From NCBI GenBank assembly GCA_903821395.1, contig CAIJLJ010000150.1, positions 1 through 42,301 on the forward strand: 42,301 nucleotides of DNA. The letters run 5' to 3'. Below, in pieces: positions 22,997 to 34,748 of this stretch. Numbering within the stretch: the first letter of the stretch is position 1; each line of letters starts with the position of its first letter. The translations under genes were made by a program, and so were the position numbers. Origin of the DNA: an uncultured Solirubrobacterales bacterium. Its GTDB lineage: Bacteria > Actinomycetota > Thermoleophilia > Solirubrobacterales > Solirubrobacteraceae. Under the pieces are notes generated by a model. It saw only the letters and a program-made list of their open reading frames with translations, did no database searches and was not told the DNA's origin.

Positions 22997-23671
22997 ATGG
23001 CTGAGCTGAACCTGATTCTGCTGGGGCCTCCCGGCGCCGGTAAGGGAACTCAGGCCGAGCAGCTGCGGACCGAGTTTGAGCTGCCGCACATTGCGACCGG
23101 CGACATTCTGCGCCAAGCGGTAGCCGAGAAGACCGAGCTCGGCGAGCTAGCTGCTAGCTACATGGACGCTGGCAACCTTGTTCCCGACGACGTCATCATC
23201 GGCGTCCTGCTTGAAGCGGTTGGCCGCCCTGACGCGCGCGACGGTTTTCTGCTCGACGGTTTCCCGCGCACGATCCCGCAGGCTGAGGCGCTCGGGGGCG
23301 ACCTTGAGAAGCTTGGCCGCAGCTTGACCGCCGTGCTGATGATCGAAGTTGACGATGAGGTAATCGTGAAGCGGATCTCCGGGCGTCGCGTCAACCCTGT
23401 CTCGGGCCGCGTGTACCACGTCGACTACGACCCGCCGAAGGTAGAGGGAGTTGACGACGTCGATGGCACACCGCTAGTTCAGCGTGAGGATGACCAGCCT
23501 GAAACCGTTCGCAACCGGCTCGCTGTCTACCACGAGCAGACGGCGCCGCTTGCTGATTTCTACGAGCAGCTTGGCTTGCTCCACCGTTTTGATGGTTCGG
23601 CCGCTCCGTCTGAGGTCTTCAGTCACATCCGCGCGACTATCGCGACACTGAAGCTCGAAGAGACGATCTGA
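22997..23671 (+). CDS. adk: adenylate kinase
   Basis: This enzyme catalyses ATP + AMP to 2 ADP. It has 224 residues with the P-loop GPPGAGKGT at 10-18. The AMP-binding segment is ATGDILRQAV, and the conserved DGFPRT motif follows. The LID domain (GRRVNPVSGRVYHVDYDPPKVEG) is the long form but without the four zinc cysteines, as in many actinobacteria and proteobacteria. It lies between secY and map, with gaps of 2 and 17 nt. Confidence 0.97.
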   Translation: MAELNLILLGPPGAGKGTQAEQLRTEFELPHIATGDILRQAVAEKTELGELAASYMDAGNLVPDDVIIGVLLEAVGRPDARDGFLLDGFPRTIPQAEALGGDLEKLGRSLTAVLMIEVDDEVIVKRISGRRVNPVSGRVYHVDYDPPKVEGVDDVDGTPLVQREDDQPETVRNRLAVYHEQTAPLADFYEQLGLLHRFDGSAAPSEVFSHIRATIATLKLEETI

Positions 23672-23688
23672 GCGCTCCGCGTACCGCT

Positions 23689-24459
23689 GTGATCATCAAA
23701 AAGACCCCTGAAGAGATCGACAAGATCGCCGCCGCTGGAGAGATTCATGCTCGGGCGATGCAGCTCGTCGCCGGCAAGATTGCGGCGGGCGTTACGACCG
23801 CTGAGCTCGACGCGATGGTTGAGCGCTTCATCCGCTCGCAAGGCGCGGAGCCTTCGTTCAAGGGCTACAACGGCTTCACCGGTTCGATCTGCGCTTCGCC
23901 CAACTCGATGGTGGTGCACGGGATCCCTGGCTCGTACGCGCTCGCTGACGGTGACATTCTCTCGGTCGACATTGGCGTCACGCTTGACGGCTGGGTAGCC
24001 GACGCCGCCTGCACCTTCCCAGTTGGCGAGGTGACAGTTGAAGCAGAATCATTGATGGCTGTGACCGAGGCGTCGCTCTTTGCCGCCGTAGATCAGGTTC
24101 AGGCTGGCGGGCGAATTGGTGACATCTCGCACGCCGTGCAGATTTGTGCTGAGGCCGATGGGTTCGGCGTGATCCGCACGCTTGTCGGACATGGCGTTGG
24201 GCGGTCAATGCACGAGGATCCTCAAATCCCGAACTTTGGCCCGGCCGGCCGCGGACCGAAGCTCGAGGTGGGAATGGTGTTGGCAATCGAGCCGATGATC
24301 ACTGCAGGTGGTCACGCCGTCCGTATCGCTCCCGATGGATGGTCAATTTTCACTCAGGATGGCTCACTTTCGGCCCATTTCGAGTTCACCGTTGCGGTCA
24401 CGGCCGAGGGCCCGAGAATCCTTACGCCTTGGCATTTACTCCTCGCGGGCGCAAAATGA
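23689..24459 (+). CDS. map: methionine aminopeptidase type I
   Basis: This enzyme removes the initiator methionine from nascent proteins. It has 256 residues and a GTG start at 23689 (MIIKKTPEEIDKIAAAG). The five metal ligands of the pita-bread fold are present: D94, D105, H168 (VGHGVGRSMHEDP), E201 (AIEPMI) and E232 (SAHFEFTVAVT), with H77 in the VHGIP motif. It closes the spc-type run. The next gene, rpmJ, comes 147 nt later, and infA is not between them. Confidence 0.96.
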   Translation: MIIKKTPEEIDKIAAAGEIHARAMQLVAGKIAAGVTTAELDAMVERFIRSQGAEPSFKGYNGFTGSICASPNSMVVHGIPGSYALADGDILSVDIGVTLDGWVADAACTFPVGEVTVEAESLMAVTEASLFAAVDQVQAGGRIGDISHAVQICAEADGFGVIRTLVGHGVGRSMHEDPQIPNFGPAGRGPKLEVGMVLAIEPMITAGGHAVRIAPDGWSIFTQDGSLSAHFEFTVAVTAEGPRILTPWHLLLAGAK

Positions 24460-24492
24460 CTTGGCGTAAAGCGAATATTTGCCGCGTTTTGC

Positions 24493-24498
24493 TACCTT
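24493..24498 (+). promoter_or_regulatory. candidate -10 element (TACCTT) for the alpha operon
   Basis: TACCTT fits TANNNT and lies between map and rpmJ. Transcription from about 24505 would start just before a GNRA-capped hairpin and leave a leader of about 100 nt before rpmJ. No -35 is evident. Confidence 0.3.
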
Positions 24499-24511
24499 AT
24501 GAGCTCGTGTG

Positions 24512-24529
24512 CGTTCCCGCGAGGGAGCG
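24512..24529 (+). promoter_or_regulatory. GNRA-capped hairpin between map and rpmJ
   Basis: CGTTCCC (24512-24518) and GGGAGCG (24523-24529) pair over 7 bp with one wobble around the tetraloop GCGA. There is no T-run directly after it. It lies where infA normally sits and could cap an alpha-operon leader RNA. Confidence 0.4.
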
Positions 24530-24606
24530 TGTTTGTCCGCGAGTGGTAGCGGCGCGCCCCTGCGGTCGCCAGAGCCTCTTTCCGGCCCATCGACGAAGAA
24601 GGAATT

Positions 24607-24720
24607 ATGAAGGTACGACCGTCGGTAAAGCCGATGTGCGAAAAATGCAACGTGATCCGGCGCAAAGGCGTTGTTTTTGTCATCTGCTCAAATCCGCGCC
24701 ACAAGCAGCGTCAAGGATGA
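24607..24720 (+). CDS. rpmJ: 50S ribosomal protein L36, zinc-binding
   Basis: This is L36, 37 residues: [19 protein letters not shown] then [18 protein letters not shown]. The zinc ligands C11, C14, C27 and H32 are all present, so this is the cysteine-containing form. Length is exactly that of the family. It is the first gene of the alpha operon here, 8 nt before rpsM. The infA gene that normally precedes it is absent. Confidence 0.97.
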   Translation: MKVRPSVKPMCEKCNVIRRKGVVFVICSNPRHKQRQG

Positions 24721-24728
24721 ATATCTAA

Positions 24729-25112
24729 ATGGCTCGCATCGCAGGCATAAATATTCCGCTCAACAAGCGTGTTGAGATCGGCCTCACCTACATCTACGGG
24801 ATTGGTCGCTCGACCTCCAACGCGATGCTCAAAGAGGCTGGGATCAACCCAGACACTTACGTCCGTGACCTAACCGAGGACGAGGTCGCGAAGCTGCGCA
24901 CCGCCGTTGACGGCGACATCCTCGTCGAGGGTGACCTGCGCCGCGAGCGTTCACAAAACATCAAGCGACTTGGTGAGATTGGCTGCTATCGCGGCATCCG
25001 CCACCGCCGCGGCCTTCCGGTCCGCGGTCAGAAGACCAAGACCAACGCCCGTACCCGCAAGGGGCCGAAGCGGATGCAGGTCGCCGGCAAAAAAGCCGCA
25101 ACCAAGACATGA
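24729..25112 (+). CDS. rpsM: 30S ribosomal protein S13
   Basis: This is S13, 127 residues, in the 30S head and forming intersubunit bridges. [38 protein letters not shown] is the helix-two-turn-helix start, and [30 protein letters not shown] the conserved basic tail. AAGGA at the end of rpmJ serves as its ribosome site. rpsK follows after 8 nt. Confidence 0.98.
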   Translation: MARIAGINIPLNKRVEIGLTYIYGIGRSTSNAMLKEAGINPDTYVRDLTEDEVAKLRTAVDGDILVEGDLRRERSQNIKRLGEIGCYRGIRHRRGLPVRGQKTKTNARTRKGPKRMQVAGKKAATKT

Positions 25113-25120
25113 GGAACTAA

Positions 25121-25516
25121 GTGCCCGCTCCAAAACGCCCAGCCCGTGGCCGCCGCAAGGTCAAGAAGAACATTCCGGTCGGTCAGGCCCATATCAAGAC
25201 GTCGTTCAACAACACGATCGTCTCGCTCACCGACCTCCAAGGCAACGTGATTGCTTGGGAGTCGGCAGGTGGCGCAGGCTTCAAGGGGTCGCGCAAGTCA
25301 ACGCCGTTTGCCGCTCAGGTAACGGCCGACTCAGCGGCCCGCAAGGGAATGGAACAAGGACTTCAGAAGGTCGACGTGTACGTCAAGGGCTCGGGCTCCG
25401 GCCGCGAGACTGCGATCCGCTCGCTCCAAGCTGCAGGGCTTGAAGTGATCAGTGTGCGCGACGTAACCCCGCAAGCCCACAACGGATGCCGGCCGCGCAA
25501 GCGCCGCCGCGTATAG
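25121..25516 (+). CDS. rpsK: 30S ribosomal protein S11
   Basis: This is S11, 131 residues, on the 30S platform beside the E-site mRNA. It uses a GTG start preceded by GAGGA. Core segments are [43 protein letters not shown] and the C-terminal [20 protein letters not shown], both diagnostic. It lies between rpsM and rpsD. Confidence 0.98.
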   Translation: MPAPKRPARGRRKVKKNIPVGQAHIKTSFNNTIVSLTDLQGNVIAWESAGGAGFKGSRKSTPFAAQVTADSAARKGMEQGLQKVDVYVKGSGSGRETAIRSLQAAGLEVISVRDVTPQAHNGCRPRKRRRV

Positions 25517-25530
25517 GGGACGACTGAACC

Positions 25531-26151
25531 ATGGCTCGCGATACTTCACCTCAGTGCAAGCAGTGCCGCCGCGAAGGCGAGAAGCTATTTCTCAAGGGCG
25601 AGCGCTGTCTTACCGACAAGTGCTCATTTGAACGTCGCGCGTACCCGCCGGGCGATCACGGCCGTGGCCGTCAGAAGCAGAGCGAGTACCGCGTGCAGCT
25701 GCGCGAGAAGCAGAAGGCTCGCCGCTACTACGGCGTACTCGAAACTCAGTTCCGCCTCTACTACGACCGCGCCAGCCGCCAGGACGGAATCACCGGCGAG
25801 AACCTGCTGCAGATGCTTGAGCGTCGCTTCGACAACGTTTTGGTCCGCCTCGGCTTCGCTGGCTCCCGCCGCCAAGCACGCCAGATGGTCCGCCACGGCC
25901 ACTGGACAGTCAACGGCCGCCGCGTTGACATCCCAAGCTTCCAGGTCCACGAGGGCGACATCATCGCGCTCAAGAGCGGCAGTCCGGCTGAGCCGGTCGT
26001 CCGCGGGGCTACGGAATTGACGGCGCAGGTGCCGGCCTGGTTGCAGGCCGACCACGAGTCGTTGACAGCAAAGATTCTGCGTGCCCCCGAGCGTCGTGAA
26101 ATTACGACGCCGGTGCAGGAACAGCTCATCGTCGAGCTGTATTCGAAGTAG
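25531..26151 (+). CDS. rpsD: 30S ribosomal protein S4, zinc-binding form
   Basis: This is S4, 206 residues, the 16S assembly nucleator. It keeps the N-terminal zinc site with cysteines 9, 12, 26 and 31, which several actinobacterial S4 proteins have lost. The segment YPPGDHGRGRQKQSEYRVQLREKQKARRYYGVLE and the S4 RNA-binding domain (RRFDNVLVRLGFAGSRRQARQMVRHGHWTVNGRRVDIPSF) are complete. A 101-nt gap with a GC-rich hairpin separates it from rpoA. Confidence 0.97.
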   Translation: MARDTSPQCKQCRREGEKLFLKGERCLTDKCSFERRAYPPGDHGRGRQKQSEYRVQLREKQKARRYYGVLETQFRLYYDRASRQDGITGENLLQMLERRFDNVLVRLGFAGSRRQARQMVRHGHWTVNGRRVDIPSFQVHEGDIIALKSGSPAEPVVRGATELTAQVPAWLQADHESLTAKILRAPERREITTPVQEQLIVELYSK

Positions 26152-26169
26152 AAGCAAAGTTTTGCGTTT

Positions 26170-26187
26170 GCCTCCGCTCGCGGGGGC
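26170..26187 (+). promoter_or_regulatory. GC-rich hairpin between rpsD and rpoA
   Basis: GCCTCCG (26170-26176) pairs with CGGGGGC (26181-26187), one wobble, around a four-base CTCG loop. No T-run follows, so it is not an obvious terminator. It may be a processing site or part of a regulatory region. Confidence 0.35.
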
Positions 26188-26205
26188 GGCGCGCCCGGCG
26201 GTCGC

Positions 26206-26233
26206 TTGAAGAAGGCGCCGCACCGATTACAAC
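26206..26233 (+). promoter_or_regulatory. rpoA: weak candidate internal promoter for rpoA
   Basis: TTGAAG (26206-26211) and TACAAC (26228-26233), separated by 16 bp, resemble -35 and -10 elements. The match of the -10 is imperfect. Together with the 101-nt gap, this suggests rpoA-rplQ might also be transcribed on their own. Confidence 0.25.
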
Positions 26234-26252
26234 CACAGGATAAATCGCCCAG

Positions 26253-27230
26253 ATGCTCGACTTTCAGATCCCTCGAATCACCAGTGACACCAGCGACGAG
26301 AACAGCGGTTCTTTCGTAATTGAACCGCTTGACCGTGGCTTTGGCTACACCTTTGGCAACTCGCTGCGACGCGTGCTGCTCAGCTCGCTCTCCGGCGCAG
26401 CTGTGACCAGCGTCCGGATTGAGGGCGTTCGCCATGAGTTTTCTTCGATTGAAGGTGTCAAAGAGGATGTAACCGACATCATTCTCAACCTAAAGGGGAT
26501 CGTCTGCCGGATGCACTCCGACGCGACCGAGGTAGAAGCACCCCTCGTCGTCACCGGCCCGGGTGAGATCACCGCCAAGGACATTGACCTTCCGGCTGGC
26601 GTTGAGATTCTCAATCCCAACATCCATATCGCCACGCTCGAGTCGAAGACCAAGCTTGAGGTCTACCTGACAATCGGCCGCGGCCGCGGGTACCGAGTCG
26701 CTGAGGACAACAAGACCGACGATCAGCCGATCGGCGTTATCCCGATCGACTCGCTCTTCTCGCCGGTGCAGCGCGTTGCCTACGCCGTTGAGCAGGCTCG
26801 TGTAGGTCAGCGCACCGACTTCGACAAGCTCACGATCGACATTGAGACCGATGGCTCGCTCGACCCACAGACGGCGCTTCGTGAGGCCTCAGAGATTCTG
26901 ATCTCGCAGCTGGCGATCTTCACCGATGAAGATCGGATTGAAGAGCTGCGTGCAGGGCCTGTAAACCAGCTCGATTCGGCTGGCATGGGGGCAATTCCTG
27001 GCGCCGCACCGCTTGCTGCCGGCGGCCCACTCGACGACATTCTGATCGAGGAGCTGGAGCTTGGTGTTCGCTCGTACAACTGCTTGAAGCGCGCTGGCAT
27101 TCAGACGATTGGCGACCTGCTCTCCAAGTCAGAGGCAGAGCTCAACGCGATTCCGAACTTCGGCAAGAAGTCAATCGATGAGGTAATCGAAACGCTCGCC
27201 GCGCGCGGTCTCGCGCTCCGCGACGACTGA
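26253..27230 (+). CDS. rpoA: DNA-directed RNA polymerase alpha subunit
   Basis: This is the RNA polymerase assembly platform and activator/UP-element contact, 325 residues. The N-terminal dimerisation domain has [50 protein letters not shown]. After a linker that is Gly/Ala/Pro-rich, the C-terminal domain [45 protein letters not shown] is complete. It precedes rplQ by 11 nt, the usual alpha operon order. Confidence 0.98.
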   Translation: MLDFQIPRITSDTSDENSGSFVIEPLDRGFGYTFGNSLRRVLLSSLSGAAVTSVRIEGVRHEFSSIEGVKEDVTDIILNLKGIVCRMHSDATEVEAPLVVTGPGEITAKDIDLPAGVEILNPNIHIATLESKTKLEVYLTIGRGRGYRVAEDNKTDDQPIGVIPIDSLFSPVQRVAYAVEQARVGQRTDFDKLTIDIETDGSLDPQTALREASEILISQLAIFTDEDRIEELRAGPVNQLDSAGMGAIPGAAPLAAGGPLDDILIEELELGVRSYNCLKRAGIQTIGDLLSKSEAELNAIPNFGKKSIDEVIETLAARGLALRDD

Positions 27231-27241
27231 GGACCGAAACC

Positions 27242-27595
27242 ATGCGCCACCAGAAAACCCGCCACAAGCTAAGCCGCAGCCCTTCGCATCGCAAGGCGAT
27301 GATGCGCAACCTCTGCAAAGAGATCATTGAGCATGAGCGGATTAAGACGACCGCAGCGAAGGCCAAGGCCGTCAAGCCGGAGGTTGAGCAGCTGATCACG
27401 CTCGCCAAGCGTGGCGATCTTCACGCTCGCAGGCAGGCACTCTCAGCGCTGGGGCAGGACGCCACCGCAGTGCACAAGCTCTTCACCGAGGTTGCCCCGC
27501 GTTATACGGAGCGCCCTGGCGGTTACACGCGGATCCTAAAGCTCGGGCCGCGGCGTAGCGACTCAACCGAGATGGTCTATCTCGAACTGGTCTGA
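27242..27595 (+). CDS. rplQ: 50S ribosomal protein L17
   Basis: This is L17, 117 residues, the last gene of the alpha operon. [37 protein letters not shown] is the canonical N-terminus, and [25 protein letters not shown] the canonical C-terminus. truA, which often follows rplQ in actinobacteria, is not next; surE begins 66 nt later. Confidence 0.98.
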   Translation: MRHQKTRHKLSRSPSHRKAMMRNLCKEIIEHERIKTTAAKAKAVKPEVEQLITLAKRGDLHARRQALSALGQDATAVHKLFTEVAPRYTERPGGYTRILKLGPRRSDSTEMVYLELV

Positions 27596-27602
27596 CCGCG
27601 CT

Positions 27603-27618
27603 CCGCTTGATTCAGCGG
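27603..27618 (+). terminator. weak hairpin after rplQ
   Basis: CCGCT (27603-27607) and AGCGG (27614-27618) pair around a six-base loop. The stem is short and lacks a T-run, so termination of the alpha operon here is only a possibility. Confidence 0.25.
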
Positions 27619-27640
27619 TCGTGCTGCCAGTAGCGCGCTC

Positions 27641-27646
27641 TATGCT
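27641..27646 (+). promoter_or_regulatory. -10 element (TATGCT) of surE-ligA
   Basis: TATGCT fits TANNNT and ends 15 nt before the surE ATG. The resulting leader would be only about 8 nt, with no Shine-Dalgarno sequence. Confidence 0.4.
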
Positions 27647-27661
27647 CGCGTTGAGTGCGCG

Positions 27662-31706
<4,045 letters not shown>

Positions 31707-31716
31707 CACGCAAGTC

Positions 31717-31722
31717 ACGGTA
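31717..31722 (-). promoter_or_regulatory. -10 element (TACCGT) of the dacB-like gene
   Basis: Read on the reverse strand, TACCGT ends 10 nt before the ATG at 31706, so the mRNA would be almost leaderless. It is divergent from the patatin promoter 70 bp away. Confidence 0.45.
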
Positions 31723-31792
31723 GCGGCCAATCGGGCTGGCTGCGCAGGTAGCGCTGCGCCCATGACCGGCCGTCACGAGCGCGCGTTAGCCG

Positions 31793-31798
31793 TAGAAT
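31793..31798 (+). promoter_or_regulatory. -10 element (TAGAAT) of the patatin gene
   Basis: TAGAAT differs from TATAAT at one position, fits TANNNT, and ends 8 nt before the ATG at 31807. It supports that start over upstream in-frame candidates. Confidence 0.6.
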
Positions 31799-31806
31799 GT
31801 CTCGTA

Positions 31807-33123
31807 ATGGCCGATGTTGTGAAGCTCTCCAGCGCCAACCGCAAGCCGCCCCGCGGCGGTGGCAAGAAACGACCTGAGAAGACGGCACTGGTACTTGGCG
31901 GCGGCGGGATGACCGGAGCCGTTTATGAAATTGGCGCGCTGCGTGCGCTGGATCTATTGGCCGTAAATCGCAACGTCAACGAGTTCGATATCTACGTTGG
32001 TACCAGCGCTGGCGCTTTTGTCGCCGCCCTCGCTGCCAATGGGGTCACTCCTGAAGAGATGATGCGCGTCGTGAACGGCCAAGAGTCAAGCCCGTTCCGC
32101 GATTTAAGCCTCGGCACAATGCTGCGGCCCAACCTGCTCGAGTACGCGCGCACCGGTGCGTTGTTGCCGTTGCGGCTTGCGCGCCTTGCACGCGATCTGG
32201 CTCCCCGCTGGCGCAGCGTGTCGGCGATGGACCTGCTGCTTGGCCTCAGCGAGGACCTGCCTTCGGGAATCTACAGCGGCTCGGGACTCGAGAAGTACCT
32301 CAAGGAGGTACTCAGTGACCCGGAGCGAACCGACGACATTCGAGCGCTCGGCTGCGAGCTCTACATCACGGCGACAGACCTAGACTCGTGCGAGCGGATT
32401 GTCTTTGGCGAAGAGGGCTGGGACGACGTGCCAATCTCGCGCGCGGTTCGGGCCTCCGCGGCGCTGCCGATGGTCTTCAAGCCGGTCAAGGTGCGCGACC
32501 GCGAGCTCGTCGACGGCGGAATCATCTCGACGACCAATGTCGACATCGCGGTTGCTGCAGGGGCAACGATGATCGTGGTCGTCAACCCCGTCGTTCCGTT
32601 GATCGCTGATCTCGAGGGAGAGCAACCACAGGGCTACGGCGAGCGTCCAAGCCACGTCAGCGACATGGGGATCGCTCAGATCGGCTACCAGACGTTCAAG
32701 CTTCTGGCTTATCAGCGGCTGCACGAGATGGTTGACCAGTGGCAGGAGCGCTACCCCGGCGTCGACATCATCTTGATCGAGCCCGAAGCGGATGACATGC
32801 TGATGTTCCAGACCTCGATCATGGATTTCAGCAAGCGGATAGAGATTGCACGCCACGGTTTCCAGTCGGTCACAGTGAAGCTGGCGGAGCATTACGAGGC
32901 CTATAAGGAGATCTTCGGCCGCCACGAGATTGAGATCTCTGCCGCGCGCGTGAGGAAGGTCGTCAAGCACGTAACGCGAGAGCAGGAGAAGACGCGAGCT
33001 TGGCGCCGGATCCTTGAGCAGACGACCAGCACGTTGCTGCGCCAATCGGCCGACGAGCCAATCGATGAGATTGCGATGCCGACCGTTAAGTCAACGCCAC
33101 GTCGCGCCGCAAGTCGGCGCTAA
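31807..33123 (+). CDS. patatin-like phospholipase family protein
   Basis: This is a predicted cytoplasmic lipid acyl hydrolase of the patatin/RssA fold, 438 residues. The oxyanion glycine loop GGGGMTG is at 31-37, and the nucleophile elbow GTSAG at 65-69 with Ser67. The catalytic aspartate motif DGG is at 236-238. A basic N-terminus (NRKPPRGGGKKRPEK) and a charged helical C-terminus with a Lys/Arg-rich end flank the domain and may contact membranes or nucleic acid. The start at 31807 fits the -10 at 31793. Its TAA interlocks with the convergent aminotransferase stop in CTAA. The substrate cannot be read from the sequence. Confidence 0.9.
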   Translation: MADVVKLSSANRKPPRGGGKKRPEKTALVLGGGGMTGAVYEIGALRALDLLAVNRNVNEFDIYVGTSAGAFVAALAANGVTPEEMMRVVNGQESSPFRDLSLGTMLRPNLLEYARTGALLPLRLARLARDLAPRWRSVSAMDLLLGLSEDLPSGIYSGSGLEKYLKEVLSDPERTDDIRALGCELYITATDLDSCERIVFGEEGWDDVPISRAVRASAALPMVFKPVKVRDRELVDGGIISTTNVDIAVAAGATMIVVVNPVVPLIADLEGEQPQGYGERPSHVSDMGIAQIGYQTFKLLAYQRLHEMVDQWQERYPGVDIILIEPEADDMLMFQTSIMDFSKRIEIARHGFQSVTVKLAEHYEAYKEIFGRHEIEISAARVRKVVKHVTREQEKTRAWRRILEQTTSTLLRQSADEPIDEIAMPTVKSTPRRAASRR

Positions 33124-34220
33124 AGCGCTCCGCCGAGCGCGCTAAGCAGGCGGTCGCTTGCGGCCGCGTCCTGAACTGCAACGCGGATCCGCTGTGGGTC
33201 GCCCAGCGTGCCGCCGGCTCGCACGATCACCCCAGCCTTGGCGAGGCGCCCGGCCAGCTCAGCTCCATCGATCCCTTCGGCCGCGAGCCAGAGCAGGTTC
33301 GCTTCGCTCGGCGGGCCAAGCTCCAGCGGCATCGCTGCCAGCTCATTGCGCAGCCGCAAACGCTGCTCGGCGACGGCGGCCGTCCGTGCGCTCACAACCG
33401 AGCTGGCATTGCGCAGAGCTTCGAGAACCCCGGCCTGAGTCAGCTCGCCGATCCCAAGCGGTGGCCCAATCGCGCTTAGTAGGGATTCACTTCCAGGCCC
33501 GCCGATCGCATACCCGCAGCGCAGCCCAGCGAGGCCCCACGCTTTCGAGAAACTACGGAAGATCAATAGCCGTGGGTGACGCTCGCAGAGGCCAATTGTC
33601 GCGTCGACCGGTTCGGCAGTTACAAAATCGCGCAGCGCCTCGTCGAGCACAACTGCGACGCGCTCCGGCAGCGCTTCGAGCAGCTGTGAGAGTTCGGCCA
33701 CGCCGATCAGCTCGCCGCTTGGGTCGTTCGGGTTACAGAGCGCGACAATTCGCGTCTTCTTCGTCACTGCCGCGAGGATTGCTTCAGCCGAATGCTTTGC
33801 AACGGTCACCACCTCGCCGCCAGCTTCGCGCGCCATCACCGGATACAGCTGGTATGACGGCCACGGGGTAATCAGTTCATCGCCTGGAGCGAGCAGGGTC
33901 TGGGCCGCGCTGACCAGAAGCTGCGACGCACCGTCACCGAGCACGATCCGCTCGGCAGGGACGCCGTGGACGTGCGCAATCTCCGCTCGCAATTCGCCTG
34001 CCGGTTCCATGTAATTGTGAAGGCCCCGCTGAGCCATGTAGGTGATCGCACCGACAACCGACGACGGCGGATATTCGGGCCAGGTGGTCGCTGAAAGGTC
34101 GAGTTTGTCAACGGTTGCGAGCGCCTTGCGCCTGCGCTCATCAGCTTCACTCTTGAGCCGCGCGCTGACCTCCTCAGGGTCTAGCTCCTCGAACTGCTTG
34201 TAGTGGTCGAGCAGGCCCAT
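33120..34220 (-). CDS. class I/II aminotransferase, histidinol-phosphate aminotransferase-like
   Basis: This is a fold-type I PLP enzyme, 366 residues. Visible motifs are GDGASQLL (phosphate side), CNPNDPSG (163-169, the NPNNPTG motif), VLDEA with D193, and SFSKAWGLAGLRCGY with the Schiff-base lysine K226 and a downstream arginine (R234). The usual DEAY tyrosine is replaced by leucine (DEAL). These features match HisC/CobD-type transaminases, but no his genes are near, so the true substrate is open. The ATG overlaps the stop of the upstream small membrane protein by one base (TAATG), indicating coupled translation. Confidence 0.88.
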   Translation of the reverse strand: MGLLDHYKQFEELDPEEVSARLKSEADERRRKALATVDKLDLSATTWPEYPPSSVVGAITYMAQRGLHNYMEPAGELRAEIAHVHGVPAERIVLGDGASQLLVSAAQTLLAPGDELITPWPSYQLYPVMAREAGGEVVTVAKHSAEAILAAVTKKTRIVALCNPNDPSGELIGVAELSQLLEALPERVAVVLDEALRDFVTAEPVDATIGLCERHPRLLIFRSFSKAWGLAGLRCGYAIGGPGSESLLSAIGPPLGIGELTQAGVLEALRNASSVVSARTAAVAEQRLRLRNELAAMPLELGPPSEANLLWLAAEGIDGAELAGRLAKAGVIVRAGGTLGDPQRIRVAVQDAAASDRLLSALGGAL

Positions 34221-34699
34221 TAGGGAGTAGAGGGAGCGGTTCCGCTACTTGCGAGCCCGCCGCCGAATATCAGCCAGATGCTAAATATCGTCACGCCGAC
34301 CATCGCTGTGTAGGCAAAGACGCGCCCGATCACGCCGCTGCGCTGATCAACTCCGGAGGCTCGCCGCATCAGAATCCAGGCGGAATCGAGCTTCTTGCAG
34401 ACCACTAGGCCAGCGATCAGCGTCAGCAGAATGCCGAGGAAAACGACGACGGTGGCGAGGAAGATGTGGTCTACGAGCGGCGGGATGTGCGAAACGATCC
34501 ACAGCCAGCCCGCTTCCACAGGGCCCCAGAAGGTCAGGTTGATCAACACCATCAGTGCCAAGACGCAGTGGCCAAGTAGCGCGTCCCTGCGCCGCTGGCG
34601 TGGGTCGCCGAGAACCGGCTCGCCACGGTAGTGGACGGGCTGGGTTCCAGGGCGCCTGCCGACGAAGAGCCCGCCGGTATCGCTTGGATCGCTGCGCAT
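34220..34699 (-). CDS. small integral membrane protein, unknown
   Basis: This is a 159-residue protein with a polar N-terminus of about 40 residues and three hydrophobic segments (LLGHCVLALMVLINLTFWG, HIFLATVVVFLGILLTLIAGLVV and VFAYTAMVGVTIFSIWLIFGG). I do not recognise a family. It sits between the acyl-CoA synthetase and the aminotransferase on the same strand and overlaps the latter by one base. A TACCCT -10 ends 7 nt before its ATG. Confidence 0.7.
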   Translation of the reverse strand: MRSDPSDTGGLFVGRRPGTQPVHYRGEPVLGDPRQRRRDALLGHCVLALMVLINLTFWGPVEAGWLWIVSHIPPLVDHIFLATVVVFLGILLTLIAGLVVCKKLDSAWILMRRASGVDQRSGVIGRVFAYTAMVGVTIFSIWLIFGGGLASSGTAPSTP

Positions 34700-34706
34700 C
34701 TGAATA

Positions 34707-34712
34707 AGGGTA
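34707..34712 (-). promoter_or_regulatory. -10 element (TACCCT) of the small membrane protein gene
   Basis: On the reverse strand TACCCT lies 7 nt before the ATG at 34699, the same geometry as several other genes in the window. It would start a leaderless transcript for the membrane protein and the aminotransferase. Confidence 0.5.
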
Positions 34713-34748
34713 CGCGGCGCGCCACTCTCATGACGCGTTTCGCTTTAT

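Noticed and set aside
22997-23671. Adenylate kinase without the LID zinc cysteines as an anomaly
   Set aside because: Cysteine-free long LID domains are common in many bacterial Adk proteins.
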